Part shown: one piece after another, positions 63,076 to 64,000 of the stretch
Numbering within the stretch: the stretch's first letter is position 1
How the letters are laid out: each line of letters starts with the position of its first letter
Assembly: GCA_043228905.1 (NCBI GenBank)
Contig: JBHGNT010000012.1
Span: 19,406,001-19,470,000, forward strand
Reading direction: 5' to 3'
Source of the DNA: Azolla caroliniana
Lineage: Eukaryota > Polypodiophyta
Length of the DNA: 64,000 nucleotides
The notes under the pieces: generated by a model
What the model saw: the letters and a program-made list of their open reading frames with translations, nothing else
The model's database searches: none
Told to the model about the DNA's origin: nothing
Translations under genes and position numbers: made by a program

Positions 63076-64000
63076 ATGGAAGGCGGCGGCAGCGGGCAGC
63101 CGATGATGATGGTGCTGAATGCACAGAATTACGCCGACTGGAAGATCAAGATGGAGGACCTTCTGATTGTTCGGGACCTGTACGAACCGATTGACAGGTC
63201 GGAAATACCGAAAGGGGTACTTGAGTCGGAGTGGAAGCTCCTGAACCGGAAAGCCGTAGCGACGATCCGACAATACGTCGACGTGAGCGTCCTACAACAT
63301 GTGGCAAACGACACCAACGCATATGAGATGTGGAAGAAGCTGTCGGGCCTCTACGAGAGGAAGAATGCGTTGAACCGGACCTCCCTGATGAGGAAGATAG
63401 TGAATCTCAAGTACCGGGACGGCGAGAGTATGGTGGAACACGTAAGCACGTTCATGGGATTCGTGAATCAGCTTGCGGCGATCAAGTTCCCGTTGGAGGA
63501 TGCAATGCAAGCCATCATCCTGATGTGTACATTGCCGGAAAGCTGGGAGAACTTGGTGGTGACTCTCAGCACCTCGTGCACCGAAGATAACTTGTCCTTA
63601 CAAACGGTAAAGACAAGTATTCTGAATGAAGAAGCGCGTCGGAGAGATAAAGAACCGGCCTCCGACTCGAAGGCGCTGCTTACCGAATCGGAACGGGGAA
63701 GACACTGGAACCGGAGTCCGCAAAGACGGGAGAAGTCGGGGACCCGGTCGCAGTCAAGAGGAAGGCCCACATGCTTCCACTGCGGGAAGCCGGGGCACTT
63801 CCGAAAGAATTGTCGGCATTACCGAAAAGACAACGGAGCCGACGATACCGATTCGAAGAAGTCACCGGAGAGAAACGGTGCATACCGGGGAGCCACGGAC
63901 CGGAGAGGTTCGGATCGGCGAGGGCAGGACCGGAAAGGAACAACGGCACTCGCGGCAAGTGAAGAAGAGATAATGCTCATTACCGAAGAGAGGGAGCTGA
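63076..64000 (+). CDS. Copia-1R gag polyprotein, N-terminal part (runs off window)
   Basis: ATG at 63076 (MEGGGSGQPMMMVLNAQNYADWKIKMEDLLIVRDLYEPID), open to the window end, about 308 residues. Gag domain about 10-190 (NRTSLMRKIVNLKY, ESWENLVVTLS), then an Arg/Ser-rich linker and zinc knuckle CFHCGKPGHFRKNC near 63772-63813, then Arg/Asp-rich sequence heading to protease. Differs from Copia-1L at scattered residues only. Confidence 0.92.
   Translation, partial: MEGGGSGQPMMMVLNAQNYADWKIKMEDLLIVRDLYEPIDRSEIPKGVLESEWKLLNRKAVATIRQYVDVSVLQHVANDTNAYEMWKKLSGLYERKNALNRTSLMRKIVNLKYRDGESMVEHVSTFMGFVNQLAAIKFPLEDAMQAIILMCTLPESWENLVVTLSTSCTEDNLSLQTVKTSILNEEARRRDKEPASDSKALLTESERGRHWNRSPQRREKSGTRSQSRGRPTCFHCGKPGHFRKNCRHYRKDNGADDTDSKKSPERNGAYRGATDRRGSDRRGQDRKGTTALAASEEEIMLITEEREL

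Larger units (their letters stand above)
62327..64000 (+). mobile_element. Copia-1R: 5' part of a copia element (runs off window)
   Basis: LTR 62327-63046, PBS and open gag frame to the window end. Inserted into the gag of Copia-5. Close relative of Copia-1L on the opposite strand at the left end. Confidence 0.94.

Overview
The window is nuclear DNA of a vascular plant. It is mostly LTR retrotransposons nested inside one another, with Ty1/copia and Ty3/gypsy types, one L1-type LINE, AT-rich intergenic DNA and a single convincing host gene. That gene is an intronless MAPKKK (MEKK)-like protein kinase at 46024-48066. Plant origin follows from the element types (copia elements primed by initiator tRNA-Met, a chromodomain gypsy element, a plant-type LINE with a zf-RVT tail) and from the kinase family. 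I cannot name the species. No bacterial operon, CRISPR array, rRNA gene or intact tRNA gene was seen.

Layout, with working names used throughout. Left nest: Copia-1L (-, 1-2075) lies in Copia-2A (+, 2076-6937), which lies in Copia-3L (-, 6938-9930), which lies in the 3' LTR of Copia-2G (-, 9931-13623). A degenerate tandem repeat (13.7-14.1 kb) follows. Next come a fragment whose promoter-like region carries heat-shock-element motifs (14.4-15.0 kb) and a gypsy gag fragment (15.0-15.66 kb). Gypsy-2 (-) runs from 15660 to about 26395 and is split by Gypsy-1 (+, 16190-23333). Gypsy-4 (+, about 26396-28002) is 5'-truncated and sits in the 5' LTR of Gypsy-3 (+, 28003-32718). Copia-4 (-) follows in two parts, 32719-33463 and 39413-40616. 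It is split by the structurally complete Copia-2B (-, 33464-39412), which has a CTATC target-site duplication.

The middle, 40.6-52.95 kb, is AT-rich and low in genes. It holds the kinase, a minisatellite directly upstream of the kinase, a 27-bp inverted repeat and a 317-bp tandem duplication. Right nest: an L1-like LINE (-, about 52951-57462) is interrupted by Copia-3R (+, 57463-60749), then Copia-5 (+, 60750-62326), then Copia-1R (+, 62327 to the window end). The two ends of the window therefore carry opposite-strand members of the same two families (Copia-1 and Copia-3).

Most elements are dead through premature stops, frameshifts or loss of catalytic segments. Copia-1L, Copia-1R and Copia-3R have long open frames, and Copia-2B has near-identical LTRs, so these look youngest. 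The observations I consider most worth following are: the heat-shock-element cluster upstream of a TATA box at 14.8-14.9 kb; a coiled-coil ORF downstream of pol in Gypsy-2; a charged tail after RNase H shared by Copia-2A and Copia-2B; and LTRs that place the TATA box inside a palindrome.
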